From positions 1 through 64,000 of the forward strand of contig NZ_JALGBX010000013.1 of the NCBI RefSeq assembly GCF_022808175.1: a DNA stretch of 64,000 nt, given 5' to 3'. The first letter of the stretch is position 1; each line of letters opens with the position of its first letter. This DNA comes from Streptomyces sp. AP-93 (GTDB taxonomy: Bacteria > Actinomycetota > Actinomycetes > Streptomycetales > Streptomycetaceae). The translations under genes and the position numbers were made by a program. Shown piece after piece: positions 44,924 through 53,489 of the stretch. The notes under the pieces were generated by a model. The model was not told the DNA's origin and did no database searches. It was given only the letters and a program-made list of their open reading frames with translations.

Positions 44924-44955
44924 CCGGCGCCGGGCCCCACGGCGCCCGGCGCCGG
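44924..44955. terminator. Bidirectional hairpin terminator
   Basis: A 12-bp perfect stem (44924-44935 with 44944-44955, CCGGCGCCGGGC) with an 8-nt loop lies between the convergent terpene synthase and GPP34 genes. Confidence 0.8.
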
Positions 44956-44977
44956 GGGCCGGGGCCCGACTCCGTCG

Positions 44978-45589
44978 TCATCCGCCGCTGCCGCGCCAGA
45001 TGTTGTCGAAGGCCGCGTTCTCGACGGCCCGGCGTTGGCGTACGGACGCCAGTTCCACCAAAGCGTCGTTGACGGCGGCCAACACCGTCGCGACGCTGTC
45101 GTCGGCCACGTCCGGAGCGTCCCCGGCCCGGTCGTCGCCGCCCTCCAGCGCCTCCGTCAGCAGGACGAGCACAGCTTCCTTCGCCCTCCACCGCTCCTCG
45201 GCCCGGCGGCGGGCAGGCGAATCGGCCGGCACCAGCTCACCGGCCCGTAGAGAGAACCCGCGGCGACGTTGCCGTACGAGCTGCCCTTCCTCCTCCAGCA
45301 CGGCCTGGTAGCTCGCGGACAGGCCGCGCCCTCTGCGCCACAGCCAGTCCGAGACGGACTCGTAGGGCGCCTCCCGAACGAGCGACGCTGCTGCGGCATC
45401 CAGCAGGGGATCATCCAATGCCGCCACCTCGCCCGGCACGATGTGATCACCGTCCAGCCCGACGGCCCGGGCGGCAAGGAGGTCGACCACCTCGGCCCCC
45501 GCGAGCGCGAGCGACAGGTCGCCCTGCTCGACGGTCCGGCCGGACTCCACGTCCATGGCAATGATCAACAAGTCCCGCGGTGTCGTCAT
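44978..45589 (-). CDS. GPP34 (GOLPH3-like) phosphoprotein
   Basis: This 203-residue helical protein starts at ATG 45589, preceded by AGGAG. The family signatures TTPRDLLIIAMD, GDLSLALAGAEVVDLL and ALDDPLLDAAAASLV are clear. Bacterial GPP34 proteins are related to the Golgi PI4P-binding GOLPH3 and are abundant in streptomycetes, where their role is uncertain (membrane or stress association). It is convergent with the terpene synthase. Confidence 0.9.
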   Translation of the reverse strand: MTTPRDLLIIAMDVESGRTVEQGDLSLALAGAEVVDLLAARAVGLDGDHIVPGEVAALDDPLLDAAAASLVREAPYESVSDWLWRRGRGLSASYQAVLEEEGQLVRQRRRGFSLRAGELVPADSPARRRAEERWRAKEAVLVLLTEALEGGDDRAGDAPDVADDSVATVLAAVNDALVELASVRQRRAVENAAFDNIWRGSGG

Positions 45590-45917
45590 CAAGGGCTCCT
45601 CTCAACCGTGCAGGCAGGGCGCCGGCCCATTATCGATCAGCTCGTCCACCCATGGGCGACCCCGCCCCGGCCGTTCGCAAGACGTCACATTCGAGGCCGC
45701 CCTGTCGCCCACGGTTCCCTTTATGTCCGTTATCGTCGCGTTGTGGGAGAAGGGCGAGAAGGGCCTACTGGTCCGCCGGCTGCGGGCCGCCTCCGCCGAA
45801 GGGGGAGCCGGGCGGATCCACCGACGGGCACCGTCGGCTCATCGCGCTCATCGCGCTCACCGGCAAGGGCCGCGGCCCGTACTCGTACCGGTACGACCAG
45901 CGAAGGAAGACGCTCGC
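45590..45917. other. Divergent intergenic region, no gene
   Basis: This is 328 bp between the GPP34 and isochorismatase-like genes. It contains an imperfect repetition of CATCGCGCT (45840-45860) and a GAAGGA ribosome site for the downstream gene. No reading frame is convincing. Confidence 0.55.
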
Positions 45918-46505
45918 ATGTCCGAGATCACGCTCGACAAGGGCACCGCCCTCGTCCTCATCGACCTTCAGAAGGGGATCATGGCGCTGCCCGTGGTCAC
46001 CCCCGCCGAGCGGATCCTTTCCAAGGGCATCCAGCTCGCCGATGCCTTCCGCGCCGCGGGCCTGCCCGTCGTCCTCGTGAAGGTCGCGTGGTCCCCCGAC
46101 GGGGGCGACCTGCCCACGACCCACACCGACCGGCCCGGTCCGTCCACTCCGCCTCCGGCCGAGTTCTCGGAGCTTCCGGCCGAACTGGCCACCGGCGCCC
46201 ACGACATCGTCGTCACCAAGCGGCACTGGGGCGCCTTCACCGGCACCGAGCTCGACCTCCAGCTGCGCCGCCGCGGCATCAAGCGGATCGTCCTCGCCGG
46301 CATCGCCACCAGTGCCGGCGTCGAGTCCACTGCCCGCTCAGCCTGGGAGCACAGCTACGACCTCGTCTTCGCCGAGGACGCCACCACCGACATGGACGCG
46401 GACGCGCACGCCCACACCTTCGGGAAGATCTTCCCGAGGATCGGACGGGTCCGCTCCACCGGCGAGATCCTCACCGCCGTCGCGAACCTCGACGACAGGC
46501 CCTAG
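45918..46505 (+). CDS. Isochorismatase-family hydrolase lacking the nucleophilic Cys
   Basis: The 195-residue protein has Asp16 (VLIDLQKG), Lys101 (VVTKRHWGAF) and a GIATSAGVESTA loop in which Gly134 stands where amidohydrolase members have the catalytic Cys. This resembles true isochorismatases, which do not use a cysteine, rather than nicotinamidases. The substrate is probably a vinyl ether or another small hydrolysable acid. GAAGGA precedes ATG 45918. The stop overlaps the convergent gene by 4 bp. Confidence 0.88.
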   Translation: MSEITLDKGTALVLIDLQKGIMALPVVTPAERILSKGIQLADAFRAAGLPVVLVKVAWSPDGGDLPTTHTDRPGPSTPPPAEFSELPAELATGAHDIVVTKRHWGAFTGTELDLQLRRRGIKRIVLAGIATSAGVESTARSAWEHSYDLVFAEDATTDMDADAHAHTFGKIFPRIGRVRSTGEILTAVANLDDRP

Positions 46506-47530
46506 GGGAGCAGCTCCAGGGTGATGTGCGGGGCCAGCGCGCGCAGGAAGCCGGGCGCGTCGAACATCTCGCCCGCGGAGGCGACGCCGACCCTACGGAT
46601 GCGGCCGCTCAGGACCCGGTCCAGGGCCTCCACGACGAGGGGGGCCGTGACGGCGTAGATGTCCTGCCCGCGGGCCACGGCGCGGCGTTCGGCGCCGCCC
46701 GAGCGCACGACCGCGTCGACGAGGAAGGTCTGGTCGGACCGTCCGCTGTCGTCGGCCGCGGCTGGCGCCGGCGTGCCTGGGGCCGCGATGTCGCGTACCG
46801 CCTCGACCGTCATGTACGTGGTCACGTCCGGGATCGGCAGGTGGCTGGGCACGGTCACCACGTCGGCCATCGTGAACTCCCCGATCACCTGCCGGGTCCC
46901 CATCGGCTCGGGGAAGCGCCACTCCAGGGTCGGCGGGGCGTCGGTGCGGTACTCCCACTGCCCGCCCGCGTAGCGCATGCGCCGCTCACCGCGCCGCTCC
47001 CGCGAGACCGCGCCCGAAAGCCGCGTCCCGGCGGTGGGGTGCCAGCTGCTCAGGGCGTACGCGACGTGCGCCTCCTCGGCCTCGGTCCAGTCGCCCATCG
47101 CCGCGGTGACCAGCAGGTCGCCGAGACCGCCGAAGAAGGCCATCGCCGGGACGATCACGGCACCGGCGTCGCGCGCCCGGTCGGCGAAGTGCGCGAAGGT
47201 GTCGATATTGGCCTCGAGCTCGGCGGCCACGTCCAGGTAGGGGATCCGCGCCCGCAGGGCCGCCTCGATCACGGGGCCGGTCGTCGAGGCGAAGGGTCCC
47301 GCGCAGTTGATCACGGCGGCTGTGCCGGCCAGCGCGCGGTCCAGTGCCTCCGGGTCACCCACCGTCGCCGGGCGGGCCTCCAGGCAGGTCTCGTACGCCA
47401 GCGCCTTCAGCTTCTCGCCGTCGCGGCCCGACAGCACCGGCACGAACCCCCGCTGCACCAGCTCCGCCACCACGAACCGCCCGGTGTGCCCGTACGCGCC
47501 GAACACCGCCACCAACTGACCTGATCCCAT
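46502..47530 (-). CDS. Saccharopine dehydrogenase-like NAD(P)-binding enzyme
   Basis: The 342-residue protein has an N-terminal Rossmann motif VAVFGAYGHTGRFVVAEL and further family segments VINCAGPFASTTGPVIEAAL and IPYLDVAAELE. The latter are typical of trans-acting enoyl-reductase/saccharopine dehydrogenase-like proteins. No membrane segment is obvious except a Gly/Phe-rich region near 130-145. The reaction is unknown. It is divergent from a GlxA-type regulator that may control it. Confidence 0.88.
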   Translation of the reverse strand: MGSGQLVAVFGAYGHTGRFVVAELVQRGFVPVLSGRDGEKLKALAYETCLEARPATVGDPEALDRALAGTAAVINCAGPFASTTGPVIEAALRARIPYLDVAAELEANIDTFAHFADRARDAGAVIVPAMAFFGGLGDLLVTAAMGDWTEAEEAHVAYALSSWHPTAGTRLSGAVSRERRGERRMRYAGGQWEYRTDAPPTLEWRFPEPMGTRQVIGEFTMADVVTVPSHLPIPDVTTYMTVEAVRDIAAPGTPAPAAADDSGRSDQTFLVDAVVRSGGAERRAVARGQDIYAVTAPLVVEALDRVLSGRIRRVGVASAGEMFDAPGFLRALAPHITLELLP

Positions 47531-47565
47531 GGTCCCGCTCCCCTGCAATCGCCCGTATCCGAACT

Positions 47566-47594
47566 CGTGCCCGTGCCTGTACCCGTACCCGTAT
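47566..47594. repeat. Hexamer microsatellite (CGTRCC-like)
   Basis: Four or five units of CGTGCC/TGTACC/CGTACC lie between the dehydrogenase and regulator genes. Confidence 0.7.
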
Positions 47595-47720
47595 GACGCC
47601 GAGGGCCGAAGGCCGCAGGCCCTCAAGGCCCGCTCCGCCCCGCTCCGTCATGGACATCCTGTCGCGGAACACCAGCCGCCCACCACTGTCCGGAACGACA
47701 TGACCCGTACACTTCCGGAC

Positions 47721-48683
47721 ATGACCACTGTCGCGCTGGCCGTCACCGACGGCATGCTGCACTTCGAGTTGTCCCTGGCCTGCGAGGTCTTCGGCTCCGA
47801 CCTGACCCACCTCGTGAACCCCTGGTACGGCTTCTCGCTCTGCGGGCCGGGCGCCGTACAGATCGACCGCTTCCGCCTGGAACCCGACCACGGACTCGAC
47901 CACCTCGCGCAAGCGGACACCGTGATCGTCCCCGGCTGGGCCGACGTCGAACGGGACCCGCCGGCCGAGCTCATCGACGCGGTACGCGCCGCTCACCAGG
48001 CCGGCGCGCGCGTGGCCTCGCTGTGTACGGGCGCCTTCGTGCTGGCCGCCGCCGGCCTGCTGGACGGCAAACGCGCGACCACGCACTGGGCACACACCCG
48101 GGAACTGGCCAGACGCCACCCCCTCGTCACCGTGGACCCCGACGTCCTCTACGTGGACAACGGCAGCGTGCTGACCTCCGCCGGCAAGGCCGCCGCCATG
48201 GACCTCTGCCTGCACCTGGTGCGCCTCGACCACGGCTCCTCGGCCGCCAACAAGATCGCCCGCCGTCTGGTCGTACCACCGCACCGCGACGGCGGCCAGG
48301 CGCAGTTCGTCACGACCCCCGTGCCCGATCCCGGCAACCATCCGCTCGCCGACCTCTTCCCGTGGGTGCTGCAACGCCTCGACGAGCCGCTCACCGTGGA
48401 GGACCTGGCCCGCCGGGCCCGGATGAGCTCACGCCACCTGGGCCGCCACTTCAAGTCGGTTACCGGCACCACCCCGTTGCAGTGGCTGCACACCCAGCGC
48501 ATCCGCCACGCCCAGGAACTGCTGGAAACCACCGACGACACCGTCGACACCATCGCGACGGCCACCGGCATGGGCACCGCCACCACCCTGCGCCGCCACT
48601 TCGCCCGCACGGTGGGCGTCCCGCCGGACACCTACCGCCGCACCTTCCGCTCGGGGGCGGCCCCGGCCCACCCGACGGCGTAG
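47721..48683 (+). CDS. GlxA-type AraC regulator (DJ-1/PfpI + AraC HTH)
   Basis: About 320 residues start at MTTVALAVTDGMLHFELSLA (ATG 47721; ATG 47700 would add seven). Residues 1-170 are a DJ-1/PfpI domain with the elbow SLCTGAFVLAAAG, whose Cys is kept. Residues about 220-310 are an AraC-type double helix-turn-helix (VEDLARRARMSSRHLGRHFK, DTIATATGMGTATTLRRHFA). It is a transcriptional activator of unknown inducer. It is divergent from the saccharopine dehydrogenase-like gene. Confidence 0.9.
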   Translation: MTTVALAVTDGMLHFELSLACEVFGSDLTHLVNPWYGFSLCGPGAVQIDRFRLEPDHGLDHLAQADTVIVPGWADVERDPPAELIDAVRAAHQAGARVASLCTGAFVLAAAGLLDGKRATTHWAHTRELARRHPLVTVDPDVLYVDNGSVLTSAGKAAAMDLCLHLVRLDHGSSAANKIARRLVVPPHRDGGQAQFVTTPVPDPGNHPLADLFPWVLQRLDEPLTVEDLARRARMSSRHLGRHFKSVTGTTPLQWLHTQRIRHAQELLETTDDTVDTIATATGMGTATTLRRHFARTVGVPPDTYRRTFRSGAAPAHPTA

Positions 48684-48724
48684 GCGTTCGACCGCTGACG
48701 CCGCAGAAGGGGTCGGGGCGCCGC

Positions 48725-49381
48725 CTACGTCGAGGGCGAGGACGAGGGCCAGATGCCGCCGAGCAGGAGCCGCAGTTGGCCGGCGAGCCGGGTGGAGTCG
48801 ATCGCGTCGGCGGAGGTGAGCGCGAGGCGTGCGAAGTGTTCCGCGGAGGCGACCAGCGCGTGGGCCAGGACCTCGGGGTCCGGTGCGGGCCCTTCTGTGG
48901 CCGGCGCGGACTCGATCCACGAGGCGACCCGGCGCCGGAACCGCTCCCGGTCCGCCTCGATGCGCGCGTGGACGGCCGGGGGAGTGGTCGCCGGAGTCAG
49001 CAGGATCAGGCGCCACGTGTCCGGGTCCTCCCGCAGCATGGCGCCCATCCGGTTGACGGCCTCGCAGGCGAAGCCGACCGGGTCGTGGGTGCGGCGGGTG
49101 TCGTGAACGCTCGCGAGCAGGCGGGTGTAGGCGCGTTCCTGCTGGCGGTCGAGGAGGGTGAGCAGCAGGTCGTCGAGGTCGTCGAAGGCCCCGTAGACCA
49201 CCGAGCGCGCGACCTGCGCCCGCTTGGCGATCGCGTCGATGGAGACCCGGGCGTAGCCCTCGCTCACGATCACGGCGAGGGCCGCGTCGAGGAGTTGCTC
49301 GCGGCGTTCGGCGATCGGGACGCGCGGAGCGTAGGGGCGCCGCCTGCGCGGCCTTTCGTTCGGAGACGTCGGTGTCGACAC
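48725..49381 (-). CDS. TetR-family repressor
   Basis: The 218-residue protein starts at GTG 49381. The DNA-binding domain is at about 22-70 (RREQLLDAALAVIVSEGYAR, IDAIAKRAQVARSVVYGAF). The ligand-binding domain follows. The gene is head-to-head with a DUF2236 gene, and the 100 bp between contain two copies of an 18-bp palindrome immediately upstream of both starts. This indicates autorepression and repression of the neighbour. Confidence 0.93.
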   Translation of the reverse strand: MSTPTSPNERPRRRRPYAPRVPIAERREQLLDAALAVIVSEGYARVSIDAIAKRAQVARSVVYGAFDDLDDLLLTLLDRQQERAYTRLLASVHDTRRTHDPVGFACEAVNRMGAMLREDPDTWRLILLTPATTPPAVHARIEADRERFRRRVASWIESAPATEGPAPDPEVLAHALVASAEHFARLALTSADAIDSTRLAGQLRLLLGGIWPSSSPST

Positions 49382-49391
49382 CTTGGCATCT

Positions 49392-49430
49392 TACGACAGT
49401 CGTGTCTTAATTTAAGACAGTCCTGTCTTA
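49392..49430. promoter_or_regulatory. Two phased TetR operators
   Basis: TACGACAG-TC-GTGTCTTA (49392-49409) and TAAGACAG-TC-CTGTCTTA (49413-49430) are 18-bp palindromes with centres 21 bp apart, two helical turns. Adjacent half-sites also form TGTCTTAA-T-TTAAGACA. Both lie between the divergent TetR and DUF2236 genes. Confidence 0.85.
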
Positions 49431-49482
49431 TTGGGGGAGCGGTGCGCACCCGCTGCCAGGAACACCACGAGGGAGCGGTCTG

Positions 49483-50544
49483 ATGGCCCGACTGCACGGC
49501 AAAGAGGTCGAACCGCACGAGGACTACGGGTTCTTCGGTCCCGGATCGGTGGTCTGGAAGGTGTGGAGCTACCCGACGGCGCCCACGGTGGGCTTCCAGC
49601 GCTCCGTGGTCGTGGAGGAACTCGACCCGCCGCTGGTGGCCGCGGTCCACGGCACCCAGGGCATCTACGACCGCACGCGCACCCGCTACGACCGCACGCT
49701 GCGCTACTTCGCGATGGTGGCCTTCGCCGGCTCGGACCAGGTGTGCAAGGCGGCGGACGTCCTGGTCAAGGTCCACTCGAAGGCCATCGGCCAACTGCCC
49801 TACGGCGAAGGCACCTACGACGCCAACGACCCCGCCTCGCAGCTGTGGATACAGCTCACCGGCTGGCACTCGATCCTCTACGCCTACGAGAAGTACGGGC
49901 CCGGAAAGCTCACCGCCGAGGAGGAGGCGGAGTACTGGGAGTCCTGCGCCCTCGCCGCGGAGTTCCAGACCTGCTCGCCCGACGACGTCCCGCGCGACCG
50001 CGCCGGGATCCGGGCGTACTTCGAGCGCATGCGCCCGCGGCTGGAGGCCAGCCCGATCGCCCGGCAGGCCATGAACCACCTCCTGAACACCGACCTCGTC
50101 CTCCCGCCGACCCCGTGGTGGATGAGGCCCGCGCGGACGGTCGTGGCCAGGACGCACCGGATCGCCACCATCGCCACCATGCCGCGCTGGATGCGGGAGC
50201 TGGCGCAGATCCGGCAGTCCCGCCTCCTCGACGTCCTCGTCGTACCGGTCATGCGGGTGTCCTTCGCGCTCGCCCACCTCAGCCCCCGGGCCGAACTGTT
50301 CCTGCTGGGGATGCTCTCGCCCTCCACGGTCAAGGTGGTCGCGCCCGTCAAGCTCGGCGTGCCTCCGCGCACCAAGGAGGTCCTCACCCCCGAACAGGCC
50401 CGCGCCCGCCACGGCTACGTGAAGCCCGCCGAGGCGCACGCCGATTTCCGGGCGCGCCAGGCGGTACGCGTCTTCGGCGACGGGAAGCCTCCGAGCGACC
50501 AGGGACTCATCGAATCCCAGGAGGTACTGGGCCCGCTGGCCTGA
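49483..50544 (+). CDS. DUF2236 / MpaB-family oxygenase
   Basis: The 353-residue protein has the family core HGTQGIYDRTRTRYDRTLRY (about 56-75), HSKAIGQLPYGEGTYDANDP and WIQLTGWHSILYAYEKYG. The His and Arg residues are typical of haem-binding DUF2236/latex-clearing-type proteins. MpaB-family members are membrane-associated oxygenases; the substrate here is unknown. The TetR gene and operators are directly upstream, so expression is probably inducible by a hydrophobic ligand. Confidence 0.9.
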   Translation: MARLHGKEVEPHEDYGFFGPGSVVWKVWSYPTAPTVGFQRSVVVEELDPPLVAAVHGTQGIYDRTRTRYDRTLRYFAMVAFAGSDQVCKAADVLVKVHSKAIGQLPYGEGTYDANDPASQLWIQLTGWHSILYAYEKYGPGKLTAEEEAEYWESCALAAEFQTCSPDDVPRDRAGIRAYFERMRPRLEASPIARQAMNHLLNTDLVLPPTPWWMRPARTVVARTHRIATIATMPRWMRELAQIRQSRLLDVLVVPVMRVSFALAHLSPRAELFLLGMLSPSTVKVVAPVKLGVPPRTKEVLTPEQARARHGYVKPAEAHADFRARQAVRVFGDGKPPSDQGLIESQEVLGPLA

Positions 50545-50563
50545 CGCGCGACGGGGAGCCGCC

Positions 50564-50591
50564 CGCCGTCGCCCGGCCCCGGGCGACGGCG
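50564..50591. terminator. Bidirectional hairpin terminator
   Basis: An 11-bp perfect stem (CGCCGTCGCCC with GGGCGACGGCG) with a 6-nt loop lies between the convergent DUF2236 and sirtuin genes. Confidence 0.8.
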
Positions 50592-50598
50592 GACCGCA

Positions 50599-51510
50599 TC
50601 ACGTCGTGGCGTGGTCCGTAGCCTGCCGGTCGAGGGGGACCCCCAGGCCGTCGGCCAGGGCGGTGAGGGTCGCTCCCAGGGGGAGTGCGACCCGGGTCGC
50701 GGCGTGGCGGTCGCCGCGGGTCGGGTCCCGGTTGACGATCAGCACGGGCTTCCCGGCCCGGGCCGCCTGGGACACGAAGCGGAGCCCGGACATCACCGTC
50801 AGCGACGAGCCCAGGACCAGCAGCGAGGTCGCCGCGTCGACCAGTGCGCGGCAGTGTCCGACCCGCTGCGGCGGGACGGTCTCGCCGAAGAACACCACAT
50901 CCGGTTTGAGGATGCCGCCGCAGATCGCGCAGGGCACCGGGCGGAAGTCTCCGACCTGGTCGTCGGTGAGGTCGGCGTCACCGTCCGGGTTCAGTGCGAC
51001 GTCCGCCGGCGCGAAGCCGGCGTTGGCCTCCTCCAGCCGTCGGGCGAGTTCCCGGCGGGGGCTGAGCGCTCCGCAGGAGAGGCACACGACCCGGCCCAGG
51101 CTTCCGTGGAGTTCCACCACTCCCTCGCTGCCGGCGGCCTGGTGCAGTCCGTCGACGTTCTGGGTGATCACGCCCGAGAGCATCCCGTACCGCTGGAACG
51201 CCGCGACGGCCCGGTGTCCGTCATTGGGCACGGCCCGCCCGAACGTGCGCCAGCCGAGGTGGCCGCGTGCCCAGTACCGGCGCCGGGCCCGAGCGCTGGA
51301 AGTGAACTCCTGGTACGTCATGGGCGTGTGACGGCGCAGGCTGCCGCGCTCGCCCCGGTAGTCGGGAATGCCCGACTCCGTGGACATCCCGGCCCCGCTG
51401 AGCACCAGCACCCCGCCGGCCCGCAGCGCGTCGGCGACCGGCCCCGGGTCCGTGGTGCCGGGCGGCAGGTCCGCCGTCGGGGTCCAGCTCAAAGTGGGAC
51501 GCGTACGCAT
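50599..51510 (-). CDS. NAD-dependent protein deacylase (sirtuin)
   Basis: This 303-residue Sir2 enzyme has NAD-binding GAGMSTESGIPDYRGE (39-54), TQNVDGLHQAAG, catalytic His near 133 (VELHGSLG), two CxxC zinc pairs (CLSC and CAIC) and GSSLTVMSG. It removes acyl groups from lysines using NAD. The zinc pairs are separated by a longer insert than in CobB (the ADLTDDQVGDF region), typical of actinobacterial class II enzymes. It is monocistronic, starting at ATG 51510. Confidence 0.94.
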   Translation of the reverse strand: MRTRPTLSWTPTADLPPGTTDPGPVADALRAGGVLVLSGAGMSTESGIPDYRGERGSLRRHTPMTYQEFTSSARARRRYWARGHLGWRTFGRAVPNDGHRAVAAFQRYGMLSGVITQNVDGLHQAAGSEGVVELHGSLGRVVCLSCGALSPRRELARRLEEANAGFAPADVALNPDGDADLTDDQVGDFRPVPCAICGGILKPDVVFFGETVPPQRVGHCRALVDAATSLLVLGSSLTVMSGLRFVSQAARAGKPVLIVNRDPTRGDRHAATRVALPLGATLTALADGLGVPLDRQATDHATT

Positions 51511-51648
51511 GCCGCCAGGGTACGGAAGCGCCCGGACATCGGCACGGGACCGACTGAGGGCGTCCGGGCGTCCGGGCGTCGGGGCGGCGGGCGTCCAGGT
51601 GTGCGGGCGTCCGGGCCTCCACCTCCCGATGGCCTTGCCGTGGAGCGG

Positions 51649-51661
51649 ATAACGTTGTTAT
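51649..51661. promoter_or_regulatory. Palindrome upstream of the redoxin-TetR operon
   Basis: ATAAC-GTT-GTTAT lies 44 bp before the redoxin ATG in a local AT-rich stretch and may be the operator of the TetR protein coded by the operon. An AACGTTATTA stretch at 61-70 is similar but not palindromic. Confidence 0.45.
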
Positions 51662-51704
51662 TTTTGCGAGACACAGTTTCCACACCGCGCAGCAGGGAGT
51701 TGCC

Positions 51705-52757
51705 ATGGACGGCGTGCACGTCACGATCCTGGACGACGGCAGGGAAACGGTCGTAGCCGCGCAGACGGGCCCGGCGGGCCGGATCCTCCTGACCCCCGAG
51801 GCGGCCGAAGAGGCCCTCGGCTGGGTCCGCAAGCCGCATGGCTGGTGCCGGGGCGACCTCTGCGTGCCCGTCTCCGCCGCCGCCCGGGCCGAACACCACG
51901 GTCTGCTCGACCCGGTGGCCTTCGCCGGCCTCCTCGACCGCCCGGTCGCGACCGACACCGGGGTCATCGCCCTCGGAGTTTCCGCGCAAGAACGCTCGCA
52001 GGCCCTCGCCGGCGCCACCGCCCCGGACTTCACCCTCCCCGACGTCGACGGCGTGCCGCACTCGCTGAGCGACCTGCGCGGCCGCAAGGTCGCCCTGGTC
52101 TTCTGGGGCTCGTGGTGCGGCTGCCGCTACGACCTCCCCGAATGGGAGCGCCGCCACGCCGCACTCGCCGGGCACGGCTTCAGCGTCCTCAGCGTCGCGG
52201 TGGACCGCCGCGCCGCCGACGCCGCGCCGTGGATCGCCGAGGCCGCGGTCACCCACCCCGCACTCATCGACACGGACGGAGCCGTGGCCGACCTCTACGA
52301 CGTCCTGAACGTCCCGACCGTCCTGTGGATCGACGAGGAGGGGAAGGTGGCCCGCCCCAACGACACCCAGTTCGCGACCGACCTCTTCCGCGAACTGTCG
52401 GGCCTGGACTCCGGCGCGGCGCTGGTCGCACTTGACCGCTGGGTCCTCACCGGCGACAGCGGACTGTCCGACGAGGACGTCACCCGGCACACCCGCCGCG
52501 CCACGGCCGGGCAGCAGCAGGCGCGTACCGAAGCGGCCCTGGCCCTGTGGCTCCACCGGGGCGGCCGCGCGACAGAAGCCGAACGGCACTTCGCGCGGGC
52601 CGAACAGCTCGCACCGCAGGACCTGACGATCTGGCGCGGAACCATGCCCCTGCGCGGCCTGGACCCGATGGGCGACGAGTACTTCGCCAAGCGCACCGCA
52701 CTCACCGAAGCCGGCATCCCGATCTACCGCCCCCTCGGCGACTGGCAGCAGGCATGA
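51705..52757 (+). CDS. TlpA/peroxiredoxin-like redoxin protein
   Basis: This 350-residue cytoplasmic protein has a thioredoxin-fold domain at about 105-250 (APDFTLPDVDGVPHSLSDLR, VFWGSWCGCRYDLPEW, VPTVLWIDEEG). The active site reads C138-G-C140 instead of CxxC. The N-terminal 100 residues hold an additional domain with GWCRGDLCVPV, a second Cys pair. The C-terminal 80 residues are helical and TPR-like (ALALWLHRGGRATEAERHFA). It may reduce or sense thiol stress. The TetR gene overlaps its stop (ATGA). Confidence 0.85.
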   Translation: MDGVHVTILDDGRETVVAAQTGPAGRILLTPEAAEEALGWVRKPHGWCRGDLCVPVSAAARAEHHGLLDPVAFAGLLDRPVATDTGVIALGVSAQERSQALAGATAPDFTLPDVDGVPHSLSDLRGRKVALVFWGSWCGCRYDLPEWERRHAALAGHGFSVLSVAVDRRAADAAPWIAEAAVTHPALIDTDGAVADLYDVLNVPTVLWIDEEGKVARPNDTQFATDLFRELSGLDSGAALVALDRWVLTGDSGLSDEDVTRHTRRATAGQQQARTEAALALWLHRGGRATEAERHFARAEQLAPQDLTIWRGTMPLRGLDPMGDEYFAKRTALTEAGIPIYRPLGDWQQA

Positions 52758-53374
52758 GCGGCGACCTCTACTCCCGTGCCCAGGCCCAAGGCCATGAAGC
52801 GCTGCGCGCCGCCCTCCTCGACCTCGCCGCCCAACTCCTCGCGGCGGAAGGCCCGACCGCCCTCACCATGCGCCGCATCGCCACCGCGGCCGGCTGCTCC
52901 ACCACGGTCCTCTACCGCCACTTCGGCGCGAAGGACGGCATCTCCGAGGCCCTGTACCAGGAAGGCTTCGACCGCCTGCGCCGCAGCCTGGAGGCCGTCC
53001 CCCCATCGGCCGACCCAACCGCCCACCTGGCCGACCTGGGCCGCGCCTACCGCGAGAACGCCCTGACCGAACGCAACCTCTACCAGGTCATGTTCGCCGG
53101 CCTCATCCCCGGTTTCGCCCCCACTCCCGAGGCCCGCGAGGTCGCCGCCGCCAGCCTGGAGGTCCTCCGAGAAGCCGTACGAGCCTGCGCGGCGACCGGC
53201 GTCTTCCGCCCGGACGCGGACGTCGACGAGGTCACGGACGTGATCTGGGCCGCCGCCCACGGCTCGATCACCCTGGAACTCGCGGGCCACTTCACGGCCC
53301 GAACGGCAGAGCGCCGCTACCAAACCCTCACCAGAGCCGCGGTGGCCGCATTCCTGCAGGCCCCCGGGCCGTGA
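52754..53374 (+). CDS. TetR-family regulator
   Basis: The 206-residue protein starts at ATG 52754, overlapping the redoxin TGA. Its helix-turn-helix is TMRRIATAAGCSTTVLYRHF (38-57). The C-terminal effector domain (YQVMFAGLIPGFAPTPEARE) matches the TetR_C WHG-type group. Co-transcription with the redoxin suggests redox- or ligand-dependent autoregulation. Confidence 0.92.
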   Translation: MSGDLYSRAQAQGHEALRAALLDLAAQLLAAEGPTALTMRRIATAAGCSTTVLYRHFGAKDGISEALYQEGFDRLRRSLEAVPPSADPTAHLADLGRAYRENALTERNLYQVMFAGLIPGFAPTPEAREVAAASLEVLREAVRACAATGVFRPDADVDEVTDVIWAAAHGSITLELAGHFTARTAERRYQTLTRAAVAAFLQAPGP

Positions 53375-53489
53375 CGCCCGTTCGAGCGAGCGTCCTGCGC
53401 ACCCCCGTCGAGGGATCTGCCCATGCCCGCACCCCAAGGCCCCCCGGCCCGCGTACCGTGGCGGTACGACCCGCAGGGAGGAACAGCCG

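Noticed and set aside
45724..45918. An upstream in-frame ATG (45724) as the start of the isochorismatase-like protein
   Set aside because: The added residues are Arg/Gly-rich and non-family; the ATG at 45918 has a good ribosome site and matches the family N-terminus.
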